DNA from: an uncultured Bacteroidota bacterium
GTDB taxonomy: Bacteria > Bacteroidota > Bacteroidia > Bacteroidales > F082
DNA length: 32,782 nt
Assembly (NCBI GenBank): GCA_937901015.1
Contig: CALCGQ010000025.1
Span: forward strand, 1 to 32,782
Reading direction: 5' to 3'
The position numbers and the translations under genes are program-made. The notes under the pieces are model-generated. The model did not search any database. It saw nothing but the letters and a program-made list of their open reading frames with translations, and had not been told where the DNA came from. Positions 5,474 through 14,053 of the stretch are shown in pieces; within the stretch, counting starts at the first letter, position 1; each line of letters begins with the position of its first letter.

Positions 5474-7030
5474 CTAAAAAGCAAATTTAATTCCTTGAGC
5501 AAGAGGTAATTCTGTGCCGTAATTAATTGTGTTTGTTTGACGACGCATATAAGCTTTCCATGAGTCAGATCCTGATTCACGTCCACCACCGGTATCTTTC
5601 TCACCACCAAATGCACCACCAATTTCAGCACCACTAGTTCCACTGTTTACATTAGCAATACCACAATCGGAACCAACCTCACTTAAAAACTGCTCTGTTT
5701 CGCGCATATTAAGTGTGAATAGTGATGATGATAATCCTTGAGGAACACCATTATTAAGAGCAATTGCTTCATCTATTGTACTATACTTCATTAAATATAC
5801 AATAGGAGCAAAGGTTTCTTCCTGTACAATGTGATAATGATTTTCTGCTTCAGCAATTGCAGGTACTACGAAATTACCAGATGCAAATTCACCACCTTCA
5901 AGCACTTCTCCTCCGAATAATATCTTGCCACCTTCTTTTTGAACCTCAGATACAGCATGCGTAAAGGCATTCACCGAATGAATATCAATTAATGGTCCTA
6001 CTAAAGTATTTTTATCAAGAGGGTTACCAATTTTTTCGACTATCTGTTTGTATGCATGAAGTAGTTTTTCTTTAACATCATCATATACTTTTTCATGAAC
6101 AATAACTCTACGAGTTGAGGTACATCTTTGTCCCGCAGTTCCAACTGCACCAAATACAATTGAAGGAATTGCCATTTCAAGATCTGCAGAATCACTAACA
6201 ATAACTGAATTATTTCCTCCCAGTTCAAGAATGGTTTTACCAAGACGTTGACCTACTATTTGACCAACTCTTTTACCAACAGCAGTTGATCCTGTTACTG
6301 AAAACAGAGGAATTCTTTTGTCTGCCAAGAAGTTGTCGCCCAGTACGTTTGACTTGGCAACAATCAGGTTAAATACACCTTCAGGTACGTTTTGTGATCT
6401 AAGCACACTTTGAATGATATTCATTGTGGCTATTGCAGTTAATGGTGTTTTTGAACTTGGCTTCCATATTACAACATCACCTGCTATGGCAGCGAGCATA
6501 GAATTCCATGCCCAAACAGCTACAGGAAAGTTAAATGAGGTAACTAACCCAACAATCCCTATTGGATGATATTGATCATACATTCTATGGTTTCTTCTTT
6601 CCGAATGCATTGTGAAACCATTGAGAAGCCTTGATTGACCAACCGCAAAATCGCATATATCGATCATTTCCTGCACTTCCCCAAGACCTTCCTGATATAT
6701 TTTACCCATTTCCAAAGCTACCAACATACCAAGGTCACGTTTGTGTTTTCTTAATTCTAATCCAATTAATCGAACAATTTCGCCACGTTCGGGAGCTGGT
6801 ATTTCACGCCAGATTCCAAATGCTTCCTGTGCTTTCTCAACCACAGTCTCATAATCGGCAAGAGTTGCATTCTTTACTTTAGCAATTTCCTCACCATCAA
6901 TTGGAGAAACAGAAGTTGTTATATCGCCCTTAGTATTTAGCCAATTGGTACCAGTTGTAACACCTCTGTTTATGTCAATTATACTTAAGCGGTCTAGTAA
7001 TTCGCTTTTGTTAAATTTTATTGCGTTCAT
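5474..7030 (-). CDS. amaB: ALDH7/antiquitin-family aldehyde dehydrogenase (alpha-aminoadipate semialdehyde / piperideine-6-carboxylate dehydrogenase)
   Basis: This 518-residue NAD(P)-dependent aldehyde dehydrogenase has catalytic C303 (AGQRCTSTRR), general base E269 (TILELGGNNS), and the Rossmann segment TSFNFPVAVW...VVIWKPSSKTPL. The AGQRCTSTRR site and the long C-terminal signature GAEIGGAFGGEKDTGGGRES followed by SGSDSWKAYMRR and LPLAQGIKF are diagnostic of ALDH7 (antiquitin; bacterial AmaB/Pcd) rather than of P5C or betaine aldehyde dehydrogenases. Family members oxidise alpha-aminoadipate-delta-semialdehyde, in equilibrium with the six-membered imine P6C, to aminoadipate in lysine catabolism. 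The gene lies 47 bases downstream of pruA and ends at a clear terminator, so the two are probably co-transcribed. Substrate is inferred from family membership; no other lysine-pathway gene is in view. Confidence 0.88.
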   Translation of the reverse strand: MNAIKFNKSELLDRLSIIDINRGVTTGTNWLNTKGDITTSVSPIDGEEIAKVKNATLADYETVVEKAQEAFGIWREIPAPERGEIVRLIGLELRKHKRDLGMLVALEMGKIYQEGLGEVQEMIDICDFAVGQSRLLNGFTMHSERRNHRMYDQYHPIGIVGLVTSFNFPVAVWAWNSMLAAIAGDVVIWKPSSKTPLTAIATMNIIQSVLRSQNVPEGVFNLIVAKSNVLGDNFLADKRIPLFSVTGSTAVGKRVGQIVGQRLGKTILELGGNNSVIVSDSADLEMAIPSIVFGAVGTAGQRCTSTRRVIVHEKVYDDVKEKLLHAYKQIVEKIGNPLDKNTLVGPLIDIHSVNAFTHAVSEVQKEGGKILFGGEVLEGGEFASGNFVVPAIAEAENHYHIVQEETFAPIVYLMKYSTIDEAIALNNGVPQGLSSSLFTLNMRETEQFLSEVGSDCGIANVNSGTSGAEIGGAFGGEKDTGGGRESGSDSWKAYMRRQTNTINYGTELPLAQGIKFAF

Positions 7031-7077
7031 TACTTTTTCAGTTTTTTACTTTTATTTAAATCAGTTTGAATAATTAT

Positions 7078-8706
7078 TTAATCTTCCATAAATGGATATT
7101 TGTAGCTTTCGGCTGGAAGAAAACATTCTTTGATTGTTCGTGGGCTTACCCATCTTAACAAGTTCAATTTTGAACCAGCTTTATCATTTGTTCCTGAACC
7201 ACGAGCTCCTCCGAAAGGCTGCATGTTAACAACAGCACCTGTTGGCTTATCGTTTATGTAGAAGTTTCCAGCAGCATGGTTTAACTTTCTTATAACATCT
7301 TGGATAATGTATCTATCCTTTGAGAATATTGAACCGGTTAAGGCATAAATTGATGTATTGTCCACAAGCTCTACCACCTCATCAAAATCTTTTGGTTCGT
7401 ATATGTATATTGTAAGTACGGGTCCGAATAACTCTTCTTCCATAGTTACATAATGTGGATCTTTTGTAAGAATAATTGTTGGCTCAACAAAATATCCTTT
7501 ACTCATATCATAATTACCCCCATGGATTATCTCAACTGAGTCATCTTTTTTAGCTGCATCAATATAGCTTGCAAGTTTATTAAATGAAGCTTCGTCAATA
7601 ACTGCATTTACGAAATTGGAGAAATTTTCAACGGTACCCATAGTAATGGAGTCCATGTCGCATTTTATTTCATATAGTACTTCTTCCCACATTGAACTAG
7701 GAATATAAGCACGAGATGCTGCAGAACACTTTTGTCCTTGATACTCAAAAGCACCTCTTGTTAAAGCAGTTGCCACTTGACGTGGATTTGATGATTCGTG
7801 TGCAAGAACAAAGTTTTTACCACCTGTTTCCCCAACTATTCTTGGATATGATCTGTATTTATGAATGTTATTTCCAATTTCTTTCCAGATATTTTGGAAT
7901 ACCGATGTTGATCCTGTGAAGTGGATTCCTGCAAAGTCACGATGTGAAAATATTACTTTACCCGCGGCTGGACCGCTTACATAAATAAGATTGATAACAC
8001 CATCAGGTAAACCAGCTTCCATAAATATTTCCATAATAATAGAAGCAGAGTAGATTTGAGTATTTGAAGGTTTCCATACAATAGTATTGCCCATCAATGC
8101 TGGTGCAGAAGGCAAGTTTCCTGCGATTGCAGTAAAGTTAAATGGAGTAAGCGCAAATACAAAACCTTCAAGGCCACGTTGTTCGAGGCGATTCCAGATT
8201 GTTTCATCGGAATCCGGTTGATCGTTATATATTTCAGTCATGTACTGAACATTAAACCTTAAGAAGTCCGCAAGCTCACATGCTGCATCGATTTCTGCTT
8301 GATGTACGGATTTAGACTGACCTAACATCGTGGCTGCGTTAATCCTAGCACGATATGGTCCTGAAATCATACCGGCAGCTTTCAAAAAAATCGATGCTCT
8401 CTGTTTCCATGATAATGAAGCCCAACTATTTCTTGCTTTAAGTGCGGCATCAATTGCTGCCGAAACATGACTTTCATCACCTCTGTAATAATGCCCAAGA
8501 ATATGCTTATGCTCATGTGGAGGATGGATTGAAACTTTCTTATCAGTACGAACTTCTTTTCCATTTATAATCATTGGAATATCAGCCTCATATGATTTTG
8601 CGCATTTTATTGCCTGGATTAGCTTTTCCCTTTCAGGTGAACCGGATTTGTATGATAATACGGGCTCATTTTTAGCTGGTGGTACAAAAAATAAACTCTG
8701 TTGCAT
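7078..8706 (-). CDS. pruA: 1-pyrroline-5-carboxylate dehydrogenase (L-glutamate gamma-semialdehyde dehydrogenase)
   Basis: The 542-residue enzyme oxidises glutamate-gamma-semialdehyde (the open form of P5C) to glutamate with NAD+, the second step of proline catabolism. Diagnostic sequence: FALTPFNFTAIAGNLPSAPA, NTIVWKPSNTQIYSA, HFTGSTSVFQNIWKEIGNNI, RIVGETGGKNF with base E293, and GQKCSAASRAYIP with nucleophile C327. This is the stand-alone ALDH4-like form; the proline dehydrogenase half of PutA is absent and no putB is in the window. It is first in an operon with the ALDH7 gene. Its promoter region holds a -7 element abutted by an 8-bp inverted repeat, so dedicated control is likely. A PutP-like transporter 10 kb away could supply proline. 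Confidence 0.93.
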   Translation of the reverse strand: MQQSLFFVPPAKNEPVLSYKSGSPEREKLIQAIKCAKSYEADIPMIINGKEVRTDKKVSIHPPHEHKHILGHYYRGDESHVSAAIDAALKARNSWASLSWKQRASIFLKAAGMISGPYRARINAATMLGQSKSVHQAEIDAACELADFLRFNVQYMTEIYNDQPDSDETIWNRLEQRGLEGFVFALTPFNFTAIAGNLPSAPALMGNTIVWKPSNTQIYSASIIMEIFMEAGLPDGVINLIYVSGPAAGKVIFSHRDFAGIHFTGSTSVFQNIWKEIGNNIHKYRSYPRIVGETGGKNFVLAHESSNPRQVATALTRGAFEYQGQKCSAASRAYIPSSMWEEVLYEIKCDMDSITMGTVENFSNFVNAVIDEASFNKLASYIDAAKKDDSVEIIHGGNYDMSKGYFVEPTIILTKDPHYVTMEEELFGPVLTIYIYEPKDFDEVVELVDNTSIYALTGSIFSKDRYIIQDVIRKLNHAAGNFYINDKPTGAVVNMQPFGGARGSGTNDKAGSKLNLLRWVSPRTIKECFLPAESYKYPFMED

Positions 8707-8734
8707 GGTATTATAATTGATTTAGTTAATACTT

Positions 8735-8771
8735 CCGATATGTTAATGTTTTCATATCGGTTGCAAAAGTA
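8735..8771 (-). promoter_or_regulatory. pruA operon promoter with adjoining inverted repeat
   Basis: On the minus strand TACTTTTG (8771-8764) matches TAnnTTTG. It is followed after three bases by a perfect 8-bp inverted repeat, CCGATATG (8760-8753) and CATATCGG (8742-8735), with a 10-base AT spacer. At the predicted transcription start this could be an operator or a 5' hairpin in the mRNA. Confidence 0.55.
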
Positions 8772-8895
8772 TTAATATTATTTATAATGATTATAAAAAA
8801 GACACTTAAATCTTTTATTATAATAGCTTAATAGATGGAATGTTTAAATGAGCAGATAAAATTACTGGCTATAGTGGCCAATAATTGATAACATG

Positions 8896-9516
8896 TTAGT
8901 TGCCAAATACGTAAACGGCAAAGAGATTAAAGCTTCTGTTCTTATTTTTTGTGCCATCGTCAGTATATGCAGATATGTTGGCTAATCCAAGGTTATAGTT
9001 CATTCCGAATTGAAAAACGCTAATGTTTACTCCCGCGCCAATGGACATACCAAAGTCAAATCTTTTTAAATCATCATTATTGCCATCAGATCCCCAATCG
9101 ATTGATACAGTAGTACTACCTGACTTTAATCTTCCTCCAAGACCAAATCCAAAATAAGGGCCAAGTAATCCAAAGACGCCAATATCACTAATCTCGAAAT
9201 TAGCCTTGGCCATGATAGGAATTTCCGTATAGAACAAAAAGCAATTTACTTTAGTACTACTGGAAGAGGTTTTGTAATTAAATCCTTTTGATGTGAAAAG
9301 AAGTTTGGCTTGAACTGAAAACATATCAGTTATTGGCATCTCAGCAACTCCTCCAATGTTAAATCCAGGTGCAATCTTGTAATTATTGTCTTTTCCATCA
9401 TCATCCTTTTCAAGCATACTTGAAAAATTGAAACCTGCTTGGACACCAAATGATTGTGCTTGAACTTGTGATACAATTGCAAGTGTAATAATGAATAAAG
9501 TAGTTAATCGTTTCAT
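8896..9516 (-). CDS. Outer-membrane beta-barrel protein, PorT/OMP_b-brl_2 type
   Basis: The 206-residue protein has a clear signal peptide (MKRLTTLFIITLAIVSQVQA, cut before Q21). The mature chain starts QSFGVQAGFNFSSM, the usual first strand of the small eight-stranded barrels of Bacteroidota. Alternating aromatic/small-residue strands follow (VQAKLLFTSKGFNYK, FGLLGPYFGFGLGGRLK, FGMSIGAGVNISVFQFGMNYNLGLANI), with a final strand ending in FNLFAVYVFGN. Members sit in the outer membrane; specific roles are mostly unknown. A candidate -7 element lies at 9688-9695, giving a fairly long leader. No operon partner is evident: pruA downstream has its own promoter. Confidence 0.85.
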   Translation of the reverse strand: MKRLTTLFIITLAIVSQVQAQSFGVQAGFNFSSMLEKDDDGKDNNYKIAPGFNIGGVAEMPITDMFSVQAKLLFTSKGFNYKTSSSSTKVNCFLFYTEIPIMAKANFEISDIGVFGLLGPYFGFGLGGRLKSGSTTVSIDWGSDGNNDDLKRFDFGMSIGAGVNISVFQFGMNYNLGLANISAYTDDGTKNKNRSFNLFAVYVFGN

Positions 9517-9687
9517 CTTTTATTGATTTAATAACTCTTACTCGTATGGCTTTTCAGTATCGCCCCGTTTTTGGTGGTTTCCGGACTCCACATATCATCA
9601 TTCAGCAAACAATGCCAGAATAGATCATAGTTTTTTGTAAGGCCTGATATAACTGGTGTTTGGGCATATATTCCAGCTATAGATTAC

Positions 9688-9695
9688 CAAAAGTA
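9688..9695 (-). promoter_or_regulatory. Candidate -7 element TACTTTTG for the barrel gene
   Basis: Exact TAnnTTTG match on the minus strand, about 170 bases before the start at 9516. No clear -33 box. Confidence 0.35.
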
Positions 9696-9740
9696 ATAAA
9701 TTGGATTGAAAGATCATATAATTACATGAAATTTTATGAC

Positions 9741-9773
9741 CAAAAAAAACTCCTCTCAAATTAATGAGAGGAG
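9741..9773 (-). terminator. Intrinsic terminator of the alpha-glucan operon
   Basis: On the minus strand CTCCTCTCA (9773-9765), a 6-base AT loop and TGAGAGGAG (9758-9750) precede TTTTTTTT. It lies 24 bases past the last gene of the operon. Confidence 0.85.
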
Positions 9774-9797
9774 CCAGAAATAAGTATTAGCCACTAA

Positions 9798-11180
9798 TTA
9801 TTGTGTAACTACCATATAACTCCATGGTGTTAGATCGAAATTAGTATTACCATCGATTACAATATCCTTTCCTGTGAATGCATCGGTGAAGTTTCCCTTT
9901 ATTGTATTATCATCAAAACCAAAAGACTGAGCTTCGTTACTCATGTTGATAATTGTGATTACTTTATTACCATCTTTTTCGCGAATACTTGCAAATACAT
10001 ATTGGTTTGATCCATCTCCAAGACGTGTCATACTGCCACCCATCTCAGCATTCCATAAAGCTTTATTTTCTTTCTTAAGATTATTCAGCTTTCTGTAAAG
10101 ACTAGCATTTACAAGATTATCCCAATTAATTGTGTCTTTTTCAAAAAATCTAAGTCGCTTGTCGAGTCCAGCTTCTTGTCCACTATAAACCAATCCCATA
10201 CCTGGAACTGTATATGAAAGGATAGCCATTGCTTCACCAGCATCACCCATACGCTCTTTTACTGTTCCATTCCATGAATTTTCATCATGATTTGATGTGA
10301 AATACATTCGGTAAGCATCAGCAGAATATACTGAATCGTTCCACATAAAATAGTCCCAAATGTCGTTGGCATTCTTTTTGCCTTTGGCGATATCATTCAT
10401 GATATGATGTAGTTTCCATCCATAGTTCATGTCAAAACCTTTACGAAGCAAGTCTGGGTTATCTTCATCTTCTGCTAGCATAAATACTGGTTTAATGGAG
10501 GTCATCTCATCGCGTGCACGATCCCAGAAATCGGTTGGTACCATACCAGCAACATCACAACGGTATCCATCAATATCTGCTTCTGAAATCCAAAATTTTA
10601 AGGCATCAATCATTGAATCACGCATGGCAGGAACCCCATAATCAAAAGCAATAACATCCGTCCAGTCAAATGGTGATACAAAGTTTCCCTTATCATCACG
10701 TTGGTACCAATCAGGATGTGTTGTTGCCCATTCATTATCCCATGCACTGTGGTTTGCAACCCAGTCTAGAATAACGAACATACCCAGTTTATGAGCTTCA
10801 GCAACAAGGTTTTTCAAATCTTGAATATTACCAAACTCAGGGTTGATATCTTTGTAATCTCTTACAGCATAATAGCTTCCCAATGATCCTTTTCTGTTTA
10901 ATTCTCCAACTGGAAAAACCGGCATTAACCACAAAATATCAACTCCCATTTCCCGTAGTCTTGGCAAGTGCTCCTGAAATGCCGTTATGGTTCCCTCATC
11001 TGTGTATTGACGAATATTAACTTCGTAAATGTTTGCGTTCTTACTCCAATCTAATTGCATTGATTCTGAATTTTCGTTTTGATTATCTTTTTTTGTTTGC
11101 TCCGAATTACAAGCCACAAGTAGCGCTATTAAAAGTACTAGTAGGGCCGGCGAAAATAATTTATTTTTTAACTTATTCAT
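9798..11180 (-). CDS. Lipoprotein GH13 alpha-amylase-family glycoside hydrolase
   Basis: The 460-residue protein has lipobox LLVAC (Cys at about residue 24) followed by a polar Asn/Gln/Glu linker, as in lipoproteins exported to the cell surface or outer membrane. The GH13 barrel has all three catalytic acids: nucleophile D209 (DGYRCDVAGM), acid/base E237 (VFMLAEDEDNP) and D299 (FTSNHDENSW). Region I is VILDWVANHS, and a C-terminal beta domain ends SYMVVTQ. It probably hydrolyses alpha-1,4-glucan or maltooligosaccharides outside the cytoplasm, in a SusG-like position but smaller and without visible CBM58-type insertions. It is the last gene of a three-gene operon, 25 bases after the GH31 gene, and is closed by a terminator. 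The exact subfamily is not assigned. Confidence 0.9.
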   Translation of the reverse strand: MNKLKNKLFSPALLVLLIALLVACNSEQTKKDNQNENSESMQLDWSKNANIYEVNIRQYTDEGTITAFQEHLPRLREMGVDILWLMPVFPVGELNRKGSLGSYYAVRDYKDINPEFGNIQDLKNLVAEAHKLGMFVILDWVANHSAWDNEWATTHPDWYQRDDKGNFVSPFDWTDVIAFDYGVPAMRDSMIDALKFWISEADIDGYRCDVAGMVPTDFWDRARDEMTSIKPVFMLAEDEDNPDLLRKGFDMNYGWKLHHIMNDIAKGKKNANDIWDYFMWNDSVYSADAYRMYFTSNHDENSWNGTVKERMGDAGEAMAILSYTVPGMGLVYSGQEAGLDKRLRFFEKDTINWDNLVNASLYRKLNNLKKENKALWNAEMGGSMTRLGDGSNQYVFASIREKDGNKVITIINMSNEAQSFGFDDNTIKGNFTDAFTGKDIVIDGNTNFDLTPWSYMVVTQ

Positions 11181-11205
11181 AATATTGATTTTATATCTGG
11201 TTTTC

Positions 11206-14049
11206 TTAATTATTTATTTGTTTGATTGTTACCTTATTACCATCCCATAGGAAGTTAATTATCCAGCGTTCATTTTTGCTATCAAAATAGTATCCAATAT
11301 TAGATTCTGAATGTGAAGATGTAATTTCAAGTTGTTCATTATTAATTTTAAATGACCTTACTTGTGATTTATTGATCCCTATTATTTCCAATTTGATTCT
11401 TCGCACTAATGGTTCATCTGAATAGCCATCACCTTGATTGTTAAATGTATAATGGGTTTCCTTTTCGTCAATAACTGATCTTTCCATTAACAATAATCTA
11501 TATTCACCTTTGTCAATCGTCCCAAATGTGGCACCATCATCATCAAACAAAGTATAACTATTAGTTTTATTTGAGGGATCAAAATAGTAAGCTAATGTAA
11601 GCTCCTCAGTGGAATAATAATCTGTGGAACTGTGATACTGAACCATGGGTATAAATGAGCCGGCTCGAACATAGATTGGAATGGTTTCAAGAATTATTTT
11701 TTCTGTAATTGTTCTATTACCAGAAGTAATACTATTCGTCCAGAAATTATACCAGTTTGCTCCCTCTGGCAAATATACCTCTTTGGTTTCCTGACCTCTA
11801 ACAACAATAGGTGAAATCAATAAATCGTTTCCAAACATGTATTGTTCATTAACCTCGTATGCTGTTGAGTCTTCAGGAAACTCATAAAACATTGGCCTAA
11901 CGATTGGGTAACCATGTATATTTGCTTCAGCACCCAGAGTATAAATATATGGCAGAAGCTTGTATCTTAGTTTCATAAAGTTTCTGACAATGTTCTTTGT
12001 AGTATCATTAAAATATACTGGTTCTGATGGAATTCCTGAACCGTGAGGACGCAGAATGGGAGAGAAACATGCCATCTGTAACCATCGCGTATAAAGCTCG
12101 TTATCCTTTGCTCCTTGTGCGAAGCCTCCTGCATCAGAATGAATCATTGGTAATCCACATAAGCCCATATGGATTAACAAAGGTATTTGAGCTTGTAATC
12201 CACCCCAACTCCTTGAAACATCACCCGTCCATGGATATATAGAATAACGTTGTGAACCCGCAAAGCCTGCTCTGTTAAGGTTGAATAATCTACGGTTGGG
12301 ATAATCTTTTCTGAAATTTTCAAAAAGTGCTTTGTGCCAATAATGTCCATATATATTGTGAACTTCATCGGCTGTTCCATTAACATGAATTTGATCAGCA
12401 GGATGGTTTTCAGGTTCACCAAGATCTCCCCACCAACCTTCTACACCAATCTCCATTTGTTTTTTATACTTTGTCCAAAACCAATTACCTGCCTCAGGTT
12501 TGAAGATGTCCAGAAGTGCGCCATGACCAAAGTAGAATTCCTTATTAACATATGAATTACCATTGGTGTCGTGTGCGAGAATATTTAGGTCGTCAGCTAT
12601 CATAAAATTATCGAGTGAATCCAGGATATATGGTTCGGTGATTAGTATGGTTTTGACACCTTTTTTTCTAAGGTTTGAGATCATTAATTCTGGATCTGGC
12701 CAATTGGGTTTGTACCAATCCAACCTTCCCATTGTACCAATCAAGCTATCTCCAAACCAATACAAATCAATAATCATAGCATCTAGAGGGAAATCTTCCT
12801 TTAATGTCAGGTTAGCAATTGAGTCGGTTTCATATTGAGTCCTGTAACCCATCCTTGATTGCAAATTACCAAATGCCCATCTCGGAGGTAAGGGTTGAAA
12901 ACCTGTTAGTTCGGAGTATTTTCTTGAGATGATCTTGAAATTACTTCCAGCCACAACAACATATTTCATATTGCCACCAATGGCTGCCAATTCTAAAATT
13001 CCATTTTCAGATTCCCCAACATCGGCATAACCTTTTTGTGGATTATCAAATAATAGTAAGTATTTATTTGATGAAACTACTAAAGGTACTGAGTAATTGA
13101 GGTTTAATGCACCAATTTCATATCCATATTTTGGTCTGTTGTAAAGATTATACTTACTTCCAACCAAGTCAATACCATTTGATCGTTCTCCCAAACCAAA
13201 TAACTTCTCATTATCACCTATTTTAAACCTGAGACCATCAGTATCAGATCTTCTAAAAAACCCCTTTTCCTCCCGAACAATAGTATCATTATTGTAAATA
13301 AAGGCTATGTAATATGGGTTTTTGTGTATTGCCAATGATAAGCTATCAGTATTAATCCTTAGCCATTTATCGTTTTCGATTATTGAATAATAAGGTTTTT
13401 GAGGTTCTAGGATTATTGAGTGTGAGGGCTCAGGATTAGCTAGGGTTTTTGGATAATGATTAATTCCAAAAGTGTTTTTATTGTAGGGAGTTATTTTAGT
13501 TATTCCATGGTCCGTAAGAATATCAATAACACTATCTCTATCAAGATAAGATTGGTATTCTCGAGATTCAAAAACATACTCCTTTTTAACTTCAGGAGGT
13601 GGTGAATAACCTCCTACTGGAAGGAAAATATCCTCATTTTTTGCAGTTTTGCCAACACGGCCACCGGCCATATCTCTGAATACAAAAGCAAGTTGCTGCA
13701 CATTTTCATCATCTCTAATATCATAGTATGACTTTATTACAAACTTGAATTCATGTAGATCATTTCCAATGGACTTCATCTTTGTTCTTGAATCATCCTC
13801 TCCCCAATTTCCCACTATGTGTTTCCAGTCACCACCATCAATACTTCTATCCGTAATAGCTCCTGTATGAAAGTAAACCGGTCCATCAAATCCTTCCAAA
13901 GACTTATTTCCGGAGTTTGCATTGAATGTTAAAACAACGGTATCATCTATGGATGGGTTTTCAGGTGTTAACCAAGCAACCTGAGCAATAGCTCCTGAAT
14001 AAAATAATGCAATGAGTAGAAAAGATATTATTGAATGTCTATATGTCAT
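11206..14049 (-). CDS. Secreted GH31 alpha-glucosidase with N-terminal starch-binding-like domain
   Basis: The 947-residue protein starts with a signal peptide (MTYRHSIISFLLIALFYSGAIA). Residues about 25-150 form an extra domain (TPENPSIDDTVVLTFNANSG, VYFHTGAITD, WKHIVGNWGED, LAFVFRDMAGGRVG) resembling the carbohydrate-binding/CBM26-like modules found on Bacteroidota amylases. The GH31 part follows: beta-sandwich with KLFGLGERSNGIDL, then the barrel with nucleophile D542 (GVEGWWGDLGEPE) and acid/base D610 (YPWTGDVSRSWGGL), then C-terminal beta domains. GH31 alpha-glucosidases (the SusB-equivalent step) release glucose from oligosaccharides. It sits 4 bases after the susA-like gene and 25 before the GH13 lipoprotein. 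The signal peptide suggests a periplasmic location; no T9SS tail or lipobox is seen. Confidence 0.92.
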   Translation of the reverse strand: MTYRHSIISFLLIALFYSGAIAQVAWLTPENPSIDDTVVLTFNANSGNKSLEGFDGPVYFHTGAITDRSIDGGDWKHIVGNWGEDDSRTKMKSIGNDLHEFKFVIKSYYDIRDDENVQQLAFVFRDMAGGRVGKTAKNEDIFLPVGGYSPPPEVKKEYVFESREYQSYLDRDSVIDILTDHGITKITPYNKNTFGINHYPKTLANPEPSHSIILEPQKPYYSIIENDKWLRINTDSLSLAIHKNPYYIAFIYNNDTIVREEKGFFRRSDTDGLRFKIGDNEKLFGLGERSNGIDLVGSKYNLYNRPKYGYEIGALNLNYSVPLVVSSNKYLLLFDNPQKGYADVGESENGILELAAIGGNMKYVVVAGSNFKIISRKYSELTGFQPLPPRWAFGNLQSRMGYRTQYETDSIANLTLKEDFPLDAMIIDLYWFGDSLIGTMGRLDWYKPNWPDPELMISNLRKKGVKTILITEPYILDSLDNFMIADDLNILAHDTNGNSYVNKEFYFGHGALLDIFKPEAGNWFWTKYKKQMEIGVEGWWGDLGEPENHPADQIHVNGTADEVHNIYGHYWHKALFENFRKDYPNRRLFNLNRAGFAGSQRYSIYPWTGDVSRSWGGLQAQIPLLIHMGLCGLPMIHSDAGGFAQGAKDNELYTRWLQMACFSPILRPHGSGIPSEPVYFNDTTKNIVRNFMKLRYKLLPYIYTLGAEANIHGYPIVRPMFYEFPEDSTAYEVNEQYMFGNDLLISPIVVRGQETKEVYLPEGANWYNFWTNSITSGNRTITEKIILETIPIYVRAGSFIPMVQYHSSTDYYSTEELTLAYYFDPSNKTNSYTLFDDDGATFGTIDKGEYRLLLMERSVIDEKETHYTFNNQGDGYSDEPLVRRIKLEIIGINKSQVRSFKINNEQLEITSSHSESNIGYYFDSKNERWIINFLWDGNKVTIKQINN

Positions 14050-14053
14050 GTTA

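Noticed and set aside
8836-8890. Imperfect hairpin around TGGCTATAGTGGCCA after the barrel gene
   Set aside because: The arms are short with a mismatch and no T tract, so it is not supported as a terminator.
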